From: Acephala macrosclerotiorum
Taxonomy: Eukaryota > Ascomycota > Leotiomycetes > Helotiales > Mollisiaceae
Direction of reading: 5' to 3'
Assembly: GCA_014904845.1 (NCBI GenBank)
Contig: MU119204.1
Span: 496,001 to 560,000 of the forward strand
DNA: 64,000 nt
Made by a program: the position numbers and the translations under genes. How positions within the stretch are numbered: the first letter of the stretch is position 1; each line of letters begins with the position of its first letter. Positions 47,536 through 61,248 of the stretch are shown here, one piece after another. The notes under the pieces were generated by a model. It worked only from the letters and a program-made list of their open reading frames with translations. It ran no database searches and was not told the origin of the DNA.

Positions 47536-48194
47536 CTTCACAATTAAGCTTCAGTATCAATCCAAATTTTCCAAAGAGAGAAGAAGCTTTGGGAGTATAA
47601 ATGACAGTTGTGCAGCAAACGATAAATTTGATATTTAAGAAGGGAAGTAAGATTGTTGACTCGCGGTCTCGTCGTCTGTTGTCGAACCTGCTCAAAACAG
47701 CTCTGTAACACGAACGGTGCGGGCCGATTGGTTGGCGGAGTTGACAGGTGACTCGGGGAGGGGTTGATGGTTGGCTGCATTTTATCCAATCTTCTGAATC
47801 GTGGAAAGGTATATTTTGGGACTCAGGACTTTCATTCAGATATTCGGTCGTCTTTTGGCTTCCTCGGGATTTGTTGCTTGTCTGGATTTTAATGTTTGTG
47901 TTGATGAAGTTTTTTCATAGTTATGTATGCCACGGACATTATTTCCGAGTGCAACAGTGTTTGTTTCTCAAATCCACTCAATTATTCTCGATCTGAACTC
48001 TTTTCTTTTACCAAATTTCCCACTTCATGTAAATATATTAAGATCAGAGATCCTATGAACTGCTGTGGATAAGTTCTATGCTTCAAGGTAATCCCCAACA
48101 TCAATTTGCCGATTCTCCTCCATGTTCCCCAAATGCTTAGGATATCCAGCAAGACATATTCTCTTTGCCATCTCTTCAGGCGTCTCCTGACATC
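47536..48194. other. Promoter side of the copper transporter
   Basis: This lies between the transporter start and the end of the GFA gene, both minus strand. Any copper-responsive element should be here; I could not identify one with confidence. Confidence 0.35.
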
Positions 48195-48804
48195 TTACAA
48201 CAGCTTCTTGCCGTCGAAGAATGTATATTCTAGAGAGTCCAAGTCAAGATCCTTGAAAGTTCGTACCTACCTAAAGTCAGTTCGCATTCGTCTAGAGTAG
48301 TACACAAAGGTGAACGATAGCCCAACACTAGCTGTGGAGTAAGTTCAATCACATACATTGATTCCGAATGTATCTTTCGCCGGATCACACTCCCCTTGCT
48401 CGGCCCGCAGGAAGTCAATCCCAATACTCGTCCCACAGTTCTTGCAAAACACATGGTCCTTCGTTTTTGATGCAAATTTGTACCTCCCGAGTTTCTCATA
48501 GCCTTTGTACTATTAATTCTCAAATAAGAACAAAGGTGAGGGGTGAAAATCTACCTTGAGTAAAGTTCACATCTCGACGACAAGGATAGACAAGGAGGTA
48601 ACCCGTCGTTGTGCAGATTGAGCAACTGCAAGTGTTGACAGGATACTTGGGAAATGGCCATTTGAGAGTTACTTTGTACTGGATTTCTCCGCAATGGCAA
48701 GATGCATCGTGGGTTGTACGTTCTTCGTCGGATGTGGGTTCAACACCGCCGAAGATGATGCTTGGGTCGATCGGTTTCCGATCCTTGATTGGAATAGCGG
48801 CCAT
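48195..48804 (-). CDS. GFA-domain (DUF636) zinc protein
   Basis: Exons are join(48195..48266,48357..48502,48555..48804), 155 residues, with introns of 90 and 52 bp. The first in-frame ATG is at 48804 (MAAIPIKDRK). The zinc cysteines of the fold are visible as CHCGEIQY, CSCSIC and CKNCGTSIGI. The C-terminal exon ends KKLL after DLDSLEYTFFDG. The GFA fold was named for S-(hydroxymethyl)glutathione synthase, but most fungal members have no known activity. Thiol-adduct or zinc chemistry is the usual suggestion. Confidence 0.88.
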
Positions 48805-50042
48805 GGTGTGATTGAATTTGACTATCAATTGAGAAAGATTCGATTCGATTTCTGAGTAACAATCAAGGAGCTGTGGTAGAGGACGTTATGTATATGTATT
48901 GCTTCGATACCCGTCTCACATTTGAATCCAACCGTTTCAATATGGTGTGCTATGTAAGGTCTGACAAATGCGGATATACGGATATAAATTCAGAGCTGAA
49001 AATGCGTACAGTAGATAGGCCAATAGCAGTATGAACTTAACCGACCGAAGAGCGGTAGTAAAATACAGTATGACATGCCATGTTCGTCCGTGGGTAATAA
49101 GCAGAACTTAGAAGGGTGGGTAAAGCGTGCATAAATAGGGCAGTCCAGAGCTTTGAGAATTAAATGAAGGATCCAATGCTGCAGTTACAATTTCAGAGCG
49201 ACTTGCTAACCGTAAGGTAAGCTTATTCTTGTTATAGAGCGAGAAATCAAGTAGTTCCTAAGACTGGACAGCTCGTGAACGCGGCCGGTATGCTTAAAAT
49301 AGCCTATACGCCAGCTGAAAGAGGGAAACAATGCGAATTCCGAGGCCATGGATGGATGGATAGCATTTCCGTCAAGTGAAGATGGAGGGCGTGTTGAGCA
49401 TTGAGTAGTTGGTCGGGGTCTGATGTCCTCAGGTTTTAAAGAACATGTACCATCAGCGAGCTGCTTGCTCTATTTGCGTCCCTTGGAATCCCGAGCGTAA
49501 ATGAAACGAATGGGGCCGTGGAAATACGTCGTCAAGTCCGAGTCATTCGCCACGAAGAATTCGACGGCAGTGTCATCGAGTGCATTGATTTTGATGCGGA
49601 AGAACTCGCTGCAATACATTTCCATCGGGACAATCCGGAGATGTATGGTCATGAGGCGATTGCTGCAAGGCTGACTCCCTTGAAAACTTCTAGCGTAGAT
49701 CACTCCGGAGCTTAATCGAATCCCGCAATTCCTATCGCAAAGCAGCAGCAAAGCCTTAGGGTGTGTATTCGCCGATTGTTACGGAGATTTGTGGGAAACA
49801 AGAGCACACGAGCCTCAAGCAGAGGAAGTTACGGGACCGTCTTGTTATGCAGGCAGCTTAGTGTAGATGCCGAAATGGTCCACAGCCTCGACCACCTCCC
49901 TTTATAAGACTCTATATCCCTTATTGCCTTTGAAGCATTCAAACTCTTTCTGGTCACAGAATATTGATTGATCCAATCACCAACCTATCTCCTACAATTC
50001 ATTATAATTTCTATGCATTCAAATTACAACTAATCATCCTCA
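48805..50042. other. Intergenic, promoter region of alternative oxidase
   Basis: A short minus-strand frame (about 60 codons from an ATG, ending at 49470) and an overlapping plus-strand frame both look protein-like; neither can be supported. The right end holds the AOX promoter. Confidence 0.35.
49901..49908 (+). promoter_or_regulatory. TATA-like element before aox
   Basis: TTTATAAG lies about 140 bp upstream of the aox ATG in a CT-rich leader context. It is a plausible core promoter element. Confidence 0.4.
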
Positions 50043-51192
50043 ATGTATGTTTCTAGGGTATCAACAAAGGTCCCCCTCTCGAAGAAACCAGTCGCACAGC
50101 TTTCCAAGGCAGTAGCCAGCTTCTCTCAATCGTATGGACTCTACTCGAGCACACCTGGTCTCCGTCTGACAGGTCTGCGAGCTCAACAATCACATTCTCG
50201 ACAGTTCAGCTCGACCTCCAGAACGCGTCTGCGAGACTACTTTCCAGAGCCCGAACATGACCACAACATCTTCAAGACAGACCCAGCATGGCCTCATCCA
50301 CCGTATGTGTCTCTCAAAGTCCGACACTGACTCAAACCACTGACGTCTATCCAGATATGACGCCGAAGCAATGAGAAACAAGATCTCCTATGCACACCGA
50401 CAACCAAAGGACTTTTCCGACCGTGTTGCATTATTAATGGTCCGGATGTTGAGATGGGGAATGGATACAGCAACACGCTACAAGCACGATGTCGAATCAC
50501 CTAAAATGCCCGGCGATGAGAACGCATTGGTTGGCACAAAGCCTTACGCCATGAGCGAGCGCAAATGGCTCGTACGAATGGTATTTTTGGAGAGCGTTGC
50601 AGGAGTACCAGGAATGGTTGCAGGCATGCTTCGCCACCTACACTCCCTTCGTCGGATGAAGAGAGACAACGGATGGATCGAGACATTGCTCGAGGAGGCC
50701 TATAATGAGCGAATGCATCTTCTCACTTTCTTGAAGATGGCAGAGCCAGGATGGTTCATGCGCTTCATGATCCTAGGTGCCCAAGGTGTCTTCTTCAACA
50801 GCATGTTCCTGTCATACCTCATTTCGCCACGGACTTGCCACCGCTTCGTGGGCTACCTTGAAGAAGAAGCAGTTCTTACATATACACTGGCTATCCAAGA
50901 CATTGAGGCAGGCAAGCTTCCAAAATGGTCAGATCCGAACTTCAAAGTACCGGATTTGGCAGTCAACTACTGGAAGATGCCAGAGGGAAGCAGGACGATG
51001 AAAGATCTGCTCCTGTATATCAGAGCAGATGAGGCGAAGCATAGGGAGGTCAACCACACGCTGGGCAACTTGAAGCAGAAAGAAGACCCCAATCCATTTG
51101 TGAGCGAGTACAAGGACGCCAGCAAGCCTCATCCCGGCAAGGGCATCGAAAACATTCGGCCTACTGGATGGGAACGAGACGAAGTTATCTAA
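50043..51192 (+). CDS. aox: Alternative oxidase, mitochondrial
   Basis: Exons are join(50043..50302,50355..51192), 365 residues, with a 52-bp phase-2 intron. The first 65 residues are basic and Ser-rich with RQFSSTSR, a typical mitochondrial presequence with cleavage after an FSS-type site. Diiron ligands are all present: Glu in FLESVAG, ExxH in EEAYNERMH, Glu in [10 protein letters not shown] and ExxH in [11 protein letters not shown]. The enzyme oxidises ubiquinol and reduces oxygen to water without pumping protons, by-passing complexes III and IV on the matrix side of the inner membrane. Fungal AOX is normally induced when cytochrome respiration is blocked. Confidence 0.96.
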
Positions 51193-51928
51193 AGACTATG
51201 ATCGGCGGACAGCGGACTTAGAACACACATTTCGGGAGTTTGAATAAAAGACTTCAACAGTCTTGATACGACTATGAAAATTCAGCATGAGCAAATAGAA
51301 GCTCCTTAATCGTGACATGACAATTCCACTCAATGCCCTTTGTAAATAGCATTCTGGGACGGCATTTCATTCTACGGCGTTCTGGTAGAAAGATCTCCTA
51401 CTTTTCAACAAGATTTGGATGGCGTTTTGTACTGTAGACGGCTCGGTTTTATAGCCTTGAGCATTTGTTGACTCGCGGGTTTTAGACTGGTCAGTTCTAG
51501 AATGAAGAAATTGAGTCTCTCACGAGAAAATCGTACTCAATTGCCCTTGCTCATCTCCGACGGCTACACTAGAGAGCTTGTAATCAGTGTATTCGTAACG
51601 AATGGATTGTCCTATGAAAGGTGGCAGATGCAAAAGCAGGTAGCTAACTTCTTCGAGAATGGAAGTTGTTTCGTGACACAGTAATGAAGAATCGACACGA
51701 TATTAATAGGATAAATCGTCCCCGTATACTCTCTAGACTCTAGTACATCATTGAAAGTTTCTTTTCTCCAGGTCACGCTTCAGTTTTTACCCCTATTTGC
51801 CCGTATCCTTCGGCTGTGCCGCCTAAATTTACCAAGCGGGCAAATCTCATACCTTCACTTTCATCTTCTCATCCCATCTCCAAGAAACTGCCTCAATTCC
51901 TTTTCCTCTTTCATCCCACTTCAGACAA
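51193..51928. other. Intergenic, no gene seen
   Basis: It holds the aox 3' UTR and the promoter of the 2EXR gene. A strongly pyrimidine-rich stretch directly precedes the 2EXR ATG, as is common in fungal leaders. Confidence 0.4.
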
Positions 51929-52819
51929 ATGTCTTCCACCAATCCTCCCCTCACAGAATTCAAAGTTTTCCCAATCATCCCCCAAGAACTCCGCCTCCAA
52001 ATCTGGTCCTACGCCGTCTCCGCCCTCGCTAACTCATCTCCGCCCCGCCTGCTCACCCTCCGTTGTCCGACCCTCTCTTCCCCAGGACCAGTAAGCCACA
52101 TCCGATCGGACATCGCCGCTAACGATTTATCATTTTTCTCCTCTCCATCCCTCCGACGAACCAACCCCTACGCGGAACCCGCCCCCGATTCTCCGCCAGG
52201 ACTAGATCTCTGCCGCGGTTTCACCTCCCCATGTCCCATCCCCTCTCTCCTCCTCGCCTGTAAAGAAAGCTATTCCATAGCTCTGAAAACCTACGAAAAA
52301 GCCTTCGGAACCGCCTACTCCTCGCCAAATATCTGGACTAACTTCACTACCGACATCCTCTTCCTAACCTGGGGCCTCGAACCCAATGGAACAATATACG
52401 GCGTCGACCAACTCGAACTCCTCCGAGATGAAGATCTCGACCGCATCCATTATCTCGCTATCTATATCAAGAATTCGGAAGGTCAGCTAGGATTAGAGGA
52501 TTGGGTTGCTATGTTGATGCAGTGGTTTGCTCAGGTTAGGATTGTGTATCTGGTGGATCGGTTACCGATGACAAGAGAGGGGGATTTGATGGTTGGTGAG
52601 GAGTTGGGAATGTTGGAGGTTAGGGGTCATGAAGGGACTTATGTTGCGCCTGATAGGAGGGCATATAAGAAGTTTGATCAAGAGAAGTTGAAAGTGGCTT
52701 GGGAAAGGGATGTTAAGAGGGCACGGGAGGAGGGGTATGTGGAATGGGAATTACCTGAGGTGAAGGAACATTGTATTGTGGGTAGAAGGGGGGATTTGGA
52801 GTATGAGGCTGGGGTGTAG
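51929..52819 (+). CDS. 2EXR-domain protein
   Basis: An intronless gene encodes 296 residues. The N-terminus has the 2EXR hallmark (FKVFPIIPQELRLQIWSYA). A typical middle block follows (PSLLLACKESYSIALKTYEKAFG), then DILFLTWGLE. These proteins are abundant and fast-evolving in Leotiomycetes and Sordariomycetes; none has an assigned biochemical role. The C-terminal 60 residues are charged. Confidence 0.82.
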   Translation: MSSTNPPLTEFKVFPIIPQELRLQIWSYAVSALANSSPPRLLTLRCPTLSSPGPVSHIRSDIAANDLSFFSSPSLRRTNPYAEPAPDSPPGLDLCRGFTSPCPIPSLLLACKESYSIALKTYEKAFGTAYSSPNIWTNFTTDILFLTWGLEPNGTIYGVDQLELLRDEDLDRIHYLAIYIKNSEGQLGLEDWVAMLMQWFAQVRIVYLVDRLPMTREGDLMVGEELGMLEVRGHEGTYVAPDRRAYKKFDQEKLKVAWERDVKRAREEGYVEWELPEVKEHCIVGRRGDLEYEAGV

Positions 52820-53208
52820 GAGGATTTCGAGGCTTGGAATGGAAGATCTGGATGTCCGAACTCTCGTCAGTGTTACCGAGGTGCGTCAGTGTTGAAAACA
52901 AGTAGCTCAAGACTACCTTAGCTTTGAATTATAAAGTTGCAAGCCAGGACCAGACATTGAAAGTCAGGTTGAAGACCAAGATCCCCCATTATCGAACATA
53001 ATCTCGCATCTTTTGGAAGACCCGACCCCTTAGTGAAAATATCTTATCCAGCGTAGAAAAAAGACGAAGATAGATGAGTACATTCAAAGAGACTGACCCC
53101 AGCATTTCAAGACCGACATTCCCAAACTTGCTTCCGCTAGCACCAATCAAAACTTCCAGACAAAATCAAACTCATTCACTTCCTCTCACCCCCCTTTCTA
53201 ACCTTCAT
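52820..53208. other. Convergent intergenic region
   Basis: The spacer between the 2EXR gene and the vanillyl-alcohol oxidase gene shows no gene of its own. Confidence 0.4.
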
Positions 53209-55419
<2,211 letters not shown>

Positions 55420-56317
55420 GGTGTTGTGAGTGTGAAGGTTGGAGTTGATGATCCGATAGAATCGTTAGAGAGACTAAAAAAGACATCAATTGAGATGTGA
55501 GCTCATATAAATACCCCAATATGTTAATGGTAATGGGGAATAATTGCTTTCTCCAAGGTTGGCTTGATGTGGGATAGCGAAGGAGGGGTCGATCAACCTA
55601 GTCGATCAACCGCTTGCTCGGGAACTCTCCATGAGAGGGCGATCTTGGATTACAGAACGCCCCCTTCACGAGACGATTGGGTTTCGAGTCCACGATAGTG
55701 CCGTACCAAGATGCCGCTATAGATCTGCTGAGCTTCCAGGACCAGTAGTGCAAGCCATCGCTCTTCGGTCCCCTCGATCCCGCATTGTTGGATCCCCAGA
55801 TTTTGAGGGTCAAGCCTGCCCCACGATTGTGGGTTAACTCCGTATTCGGCCATTGGGCACCTCAATGCGCAAGCGTGTGTCAGTGGTGAATGGGAACGGC
55901 TGTTCTTGCTCAACGTTGAATGACTCTGGCGACCTAGAACTTTTGGAGGAGTCGTGAAATTTGAGCGGACACTTCCGTTGGTTTCAAGCAGTTCTCGAGT
56001 GTGCGAATAAGACACTCGGCACATGCTAATTCATCGGTCTATTAATCTATAAACCGCATACATGCAGTGTTATCTTTCTGACACGCATCATGGATAAAGT
56101 ATCGCCGCTCTGGGGGACGTTCAATGTTGGGCATGATGCATGCCATCATAAAGAACTACCCACGAGGGCCATTCGTGCATGGACCGCTGTCATTCTGACG
56201 AGCATTATGAGTGAAGAAACCACCGGTCCAAGAGACATCCATCCTTGGACGTCGAGAAAACCATGCGAGAAAGAAAATCGTAAACCGCTAAATGCAAACA
56301 CCTCGGCCTTCTGATCC
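55420..56317. other. Promoter side of the vanillyl-alcohol oxidase gene
   Basis: TATTTATATG on the minus strand near 55505 is a TATA-like element about 90 bp before the VAO start. No gene is visible in the rest. Confidence 0.4.
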
Positions 56318-57304
56318 TCACCACTTGACAACCTTGTTTGGGAAAAACTCGTCGATGAGCTCCAGATAGTATGGCTACCTCTTAGTCAGTATCGATTCAT
56401 ATTATCGTGTTATGATCCCGCTCACCTTGAGAACCTCCACACTTGGAACATCATCACTCTTGCTGTATAGATCATACGGGTTGAATGCTTTCACCGCAGC
56501 CAACATAGCATGATCGTGCTCGTTCATGAGCTCATGGTACGCACCAGCAGAGTGCCATGGGTAGAAGGAGTGGTATCGAATCATAGCCAGAGCCTCAGGT
56601 GGAAGAGTGGATTGATCCTTGGCAATGTGGTACAGGTATTCATCGTGGCCCCAAGACAACATGACGTTGTCCATACCACAGCCTGGGCTGTAGATGCCGA
56701 ACTTGGTGCTGTAGATGGGGTCATTGGAATCTGGGTTGCCCTTGAAAGTATCTGGGTAGATGATGCCTTCATCGAAAGCACAACCAACTGGGAAGGTATC
56801 GCCAACGACATCCCATTGTCCTGCAGCACCGTAGAAGAAGAGGAGTTTGCCAAGGTCGTGAATAAGGCCAGTGAGTTGCATCCATCTGGGCTTTCCATCC
56901 TTTCTCATGGCCTCAGCAGTCTGGAGGAGGTGCTCGATTTGTGAAAGTGAGGTGTCAGGGTCGGATTCGTCGATGAGGGTATTCAATTTCTCCATAGCCT
57001 CCCAGATGGTCATCTTAGCTCTGGTCTTTGACTTGAAGTCATTCCGGGCTTTGAGGTTGTAGGCGACGGTTTGCTTCTCGTGTTGCTCGCGGTAGAAGTT
57101 CTTGACTCGGTCGCAGGCTTCTTCGTACTGACGGAATTTGGTCTTGTCTTTCTCAGCATCGAACTCGGAGGCTTCAAGCATGCTCTTCTCCTTCATGTTG
57201 GCCTTGAGGACGTTGACAGCGTTGATATCGTCCGACAATTCCTCGAGAGCGAGTCCATCACGCTCGGGGTAGGTTGAGACAGGTTCGATAGCTGAGGGTG
57301 CCAT
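56318..57304 (-). CDS. Myo-inositol oxygenase
   Basis: Exons are join(56318..56374,56426..57304), 311 residues, with a 51-bp phase-0 intron near the 3' end. The diiron site ligands of the HD-domain fold are visible: LIHDLGK, SWGHDEYL, YHSFYPWH. The entry DGKPRWMQLTGLIHDLG and GDTFPVGC are conserved in the family, and the C-terminus has YYLELIDEFFP. The enzyme cleaves myo-inositol with oxygen to D-glucuronate, the entry step of inositol catabolism in eukaryotes. Length is close to plant and animal enzymes. Confidence 0.95.
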
Positions 57305-58616
57305 TGTAAAAGATGATTTGAAGGAATGTAGGTAGATATTTGTATAATGAAAGGAAGTTCTTGAAGGCGAAGAGGTAGATGTTTGTAGGATGATAGGAAG
57401 TGGTTGAAGATTGAGGATGTTGAGGGAGGAGGGCTTTTATGAGGTGAAGGGCGCTTTGAAGTGTGCAAAAAGTTGCGTAGCAAGAGTTCACTATGGTGCT
57501 GCCTCTTTGAGAAAAGTCGAACGATATGATTTAAATTTGAGAAGGAACGATCAAGAGGATGTAACCAAAACTGTCTAAGATAAACTGCTTCAAGAAGAGC
57601 AAAAATCAAACATCACTAGGCGTATAAGTATCTATCTCAATTGCCCCAATCTGGACTGGGAAGCATCCCTATCGGGTGGAATTCCTCATTTCATCATCCT
57701 ATATTAGCTACCACACTTGACAGGCGGGTAAAATCTCTAGTCTAGCCCTGTGTCTAGCATGACAACATCTTGACTTCAAGTCTAGAGAATTACTGCGTAG
57801 GGGAGAGGAGGGGCAAGAGATCCTCTGACCAGGGCAAGAGAATCCATGAAAAAAGTATGCAGAAAATCGTGGGGAAAGCAGGAAAAAGTTGCCTGTACTG
57901 TAAGGAGGGGTGACGAGTGTGACATCGCCTTAAGCTTTCGGGGAAACCTCGTTAAGGTCGAGAACAAGATCGGGTTGCTGGGTTTGACGTTGGGTGGATG
58001 CGGTTGAGCGAGTGATGTTGGTGTTGTGGGTTCAGCCAAAAGTCGTGTCCGAAGAGGGAATTCTCAGCGGGCGCGGAAAATTACCCTCTTTGGCGGGACG
58101 GAAGGCTGGAAACGGCCACGTGCTTAGCATGCTTTTTGAGCACATGAACAGGAGCAGACATCTCGACATTCGGTGGAGGACGTCCGCTTCCTATTGTCTG
58201 ACATTTAAAACAAGGCTCAACGGAGAAACCTTCTCTTCTTCGTGGCCTGAAGTTTCCAAAAATTACCGGACACACCAGTCACGTGCCACGATACGCGCTC
58301 AAGATGCAAACTCACGTAAGGACGAGCTTTAAGAAGTGTGAAGTCACAATGGAATGTTCCATCTCAAATGCCACCAGATTTAGAAATATTGTAGGTCTAA
58401 ATGTCGGTTTCACGAACGAACATTCCCCTTAGTTATCGCTCGAACTAAGATCTCACTCACCTCGGACATTCAAATTCAACTTTCCTCAAGGACCATGCAT
58501 CTCAGCAACAGACAATGAATATCGGTCCAAGTTTCATTATAATATACATTTTCGTTAGGACATACTATATATTTTTGCTCCCCCCTCACTAATCCCTTCC
58601 TTCAACTGACAAACAT
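57305..58616. other. 1.3-kb promoter side of the inositol oxygenase gene
   Basis: ATAAAAG on the minus strand near 57435 may be the core promoter of the inositol oxygenase gene. No further gene is supported. Confidence 0.35.
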
Positions 58617-59985
58617 CTAGCAGGATCCAACCCAAGCATTATACTGCGTACACCCATTACTTAACGTCGTGTCGGCCGTAATCGCAATCCCCGTCCCATT
58701 TTTGACCGTCGCTCCATACCTCACCACCGAGAAAGTCGGCACACCAGTTTGTCCATTAAAGGGCTGACTCCAATGATTAATGCCCTCAGCCCCTTCGTAC
58801 ACCGTCACTGGATTGGATCCAATCTGGACATGGACTTCCGCCGCACTGCTCAACAAAGCTGAGAAGAAGACACCGTCTTCAACCACCAAGTTAGGCGACA
58901 ATTCTGTCTGGCCTTGATCCGCATTATTGCCTACAACTCCGCAAGTGGACCCTCCAGCGGTTGGTGCAGGGTGGTACCAGTATTGCATCTGGTCGCAGGA
59001 GATGTCGAAGGAGTCGCCTTTGAATTTGGCAATGTAGTATGGGATGAAGTCTCTCCAGGATTCGTGCGGCATACCGTCAACATATACTGCTGAGCCTGTG
59101 GCAATTTCGGAATCGCTGTAGATGGGTCCGATGTAGTGGGCTTCACCGAAGTCGTTCCAGCTCACGATTCTATTACCATTGTTAGCAAAAGACCGAGCTG
59201 GAAAGGAGAGGGTAGGGAAGGACTCACTGGACAAACTCAGGATTAACGTCCAACGTCTCCGCCCACCTATCAGCCCAAAGATCATCACCCCTCCACACCC
59301 AAACCGTCCCACCAGAAGCAGAATGGAAGAACCAAGGGCTTACACCCATCATGTACGACTTGTTTCCAAGCACACTCTGGTATTCCTTATCGAGAGAATC
59401 TGTCATGTTGCTTGCCCCGTTTGGCCACATGCCCCAGTTGAAGAACCCATCGATGTTGTCCAAATACGGTTGAATGCCAGAAGGACCAAGACTGCTCCAA
59501 TCAGGAACAAAGTAGACCGGCACAGCAGACCTAATAGGTCCCCCTTGAGCCCAATCCGCAATATTGCCCGTACCCTCAAACGTCGAGACAAACGGCAAAT
59601 TGTTGTATTTGAAATAAGCGGCAGACCCCGAATACTCTTGCAAATAAGACACAACAGAATTGTCCCCGGTAGCAGGCCAGGTCTCTCCACCCCCCAAATA
59701 ATCAAACGCAAACAGCAGTTTGAAGGAAGAACCAGCAGCTTCAGCAGCAGCAAAAGCGTTGGCGACTTGGGTGGGGATATTGGAGTCCGGGTATCCCATG
59801 TTCAGGACAAAAGCGTCGATTCCGCATGCTTGTGCGAGCGAGATGTCGTTTGCCCATGTTGCTTGTGTATGAGCTACTGTATTCCCAACCACGACGTGAG
59901 CGAAGGCGTGTTTCTGAGCTTCACACAATGTAGCTGCTTGGATTGGAAGCCAGGTGGCAAGGGAGAGGAATGAGGAAACCTTCAT
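58617..59985 (-). CDS. GH71 alpha-1,3-glucanase (mutanase), secreted
   Basis: Exons are join(58617..59169,59228..59985), 436 residues, with a 58-bp intron inside FVQ-IVSWNDFGEAHY. The first 18 residues are a signal peptide (MKVSSFLSLATWLPIQA). GH71 motifs: AHVVVGNT, ACGIDAFVLNMG, KLLFAFDYLGGG, GFFNWGMWP, SWNDFGEAHYIGP. The family hydrolyses alpha-1,3-glucan of fungal cell walls and acts in wall remodelling, spore release or mycoparasitism. The C-terminal 150 residues form a small beta-rich region and no carbohydrate-binding module is evident. Catalytic Asp residues are expected in the FDYL and DGFF segments. Confidence 0.92.
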
Positions 59986-61248
59986 CTTATCGATGTCGAC
60001 GAAGAGGAAGGGAGATCGCAGCTAGAACTTGACTGGAGATGCTGTGATGTTGACATTAGAAACGGAGGTAGGAAACATTTTATATAACTGGCGGCCGCTC
60101 AGCGGGAGATCCAGGAGCTTGGGGCTAGGGTCCAGAAGTAGAACCGATTACTGATGCACAAAACATGTCAGATCCTTTTCAATTCATATCATCCTTGCCA
60201 ATCAGCAACACCTCCCTACCCTCCATTGTACCTACCTCGTCGCCTTGGATAGCTCTCCCATGCACTTGCATCTCAAACTCCATCTCGTACCTGCAAATAA
60301 AACATCTAGTCCGAACTGATCAGACGAAACGTGTGAATCAAATACGAACAAACAAATCAGATGACCTTCAGCTTCCAAAGACTCGGCGCGTTTTGGGCGC
60401 CGCCAAACCAGATTCAACAAGATCAGCGGCTCAGCCCGCCAGATTTGTGCAGCAGCGTATTCTGCACCTGCAAGCATATCCCGGGACTCAGCCTCCTTCG
60501 CTTGGCCCTGTGGCCCTTCAATCAAATCATCATTCCAATCACCCCATCCAATCTCTAAAATTTCCTGTTCCTGGAAAGCGCCCCAAAGAAGCGTACCTAC
60601 CGACCAGTGAGAGGGGTTTTGAGTGCAAGGGTTCCCTCTGAGGCGACTGTCAATCTGGAAGTCTGTTCGTGGAAAATGTTCTCTCGGGGTGAAACTTTTA
60701 GATTTGCAGGACCCAAGATGTGATCCTCCAGCATGGGTTTTTGTTTGGGTGTGGTTCGCCGATGGGGATGAACATCTCCCCGCACCCGGGGCGCACCCAG
60801 TGAACATCAGCGTGGTGGGGTCTTGAGGCTATTTTTGGGTGTGGACGGATTTGCACAACCTGCAGGAGCACCTGCTGCTCTGGGTAATAGAGTTACTTTC
60901 TCAGGGCTGGGCTCTTGACCCTGTCCATGCTCCATCACCAGCATTTGCATGCAGAAAGGAACTCGGTATGGTACGTTGTACAAGCTTGTGACTAAGCTGT
61001 ACAGCAGCAAACTATTGCTGCTATCTTGGAGACGGGAATTGGGGGCCATATTGTAACTTGAATGGGAGTCTTTCGCGATCCTATTCATCTCATGATCGCA
61101 AAGTGAACACCGGTAGCGCGGCAGTCACCATCCGGGTAACAATAACTGCATGTCATCCATCATTGAATTCATAAGCTAACTTCTTTCTAACGCTGGATCC
61201 AAGAAAATAATACTTCACAGCCAGCCTCTGTATCCATTCCATGTTTAT
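59986..61248. other. Intergenic between GH71 and alpha-mannosidase genes
   Basis: Overlapping frames 60165..60641 plus and 60232..60807 minus lack any signature and are taken as chance. The GH71 promoter lies at the left end. Confidence 0.4.
60077..60085 (-). promoter_or_regulatory. TATA box of the GH71 gene
   Basis: TATATAAAA on the minus strand lies about 95 bp upstream of the GH71 start codon, a good core promoter position. Confidence 0.5.

Noticed and set aside
49470..49720. Overlapping short frames on both strands before aox
   Set aside because: Both read like protein, but they exclude each other and neither has a good start or homologue that I recognise.
60165..60807. Two overlapping frames of 158 and 191 codons between GH71 and alpha-mannosidase
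   Set aside because: They lie on opposite strands in the same DNA, are low in motifs and have no splice pattern.
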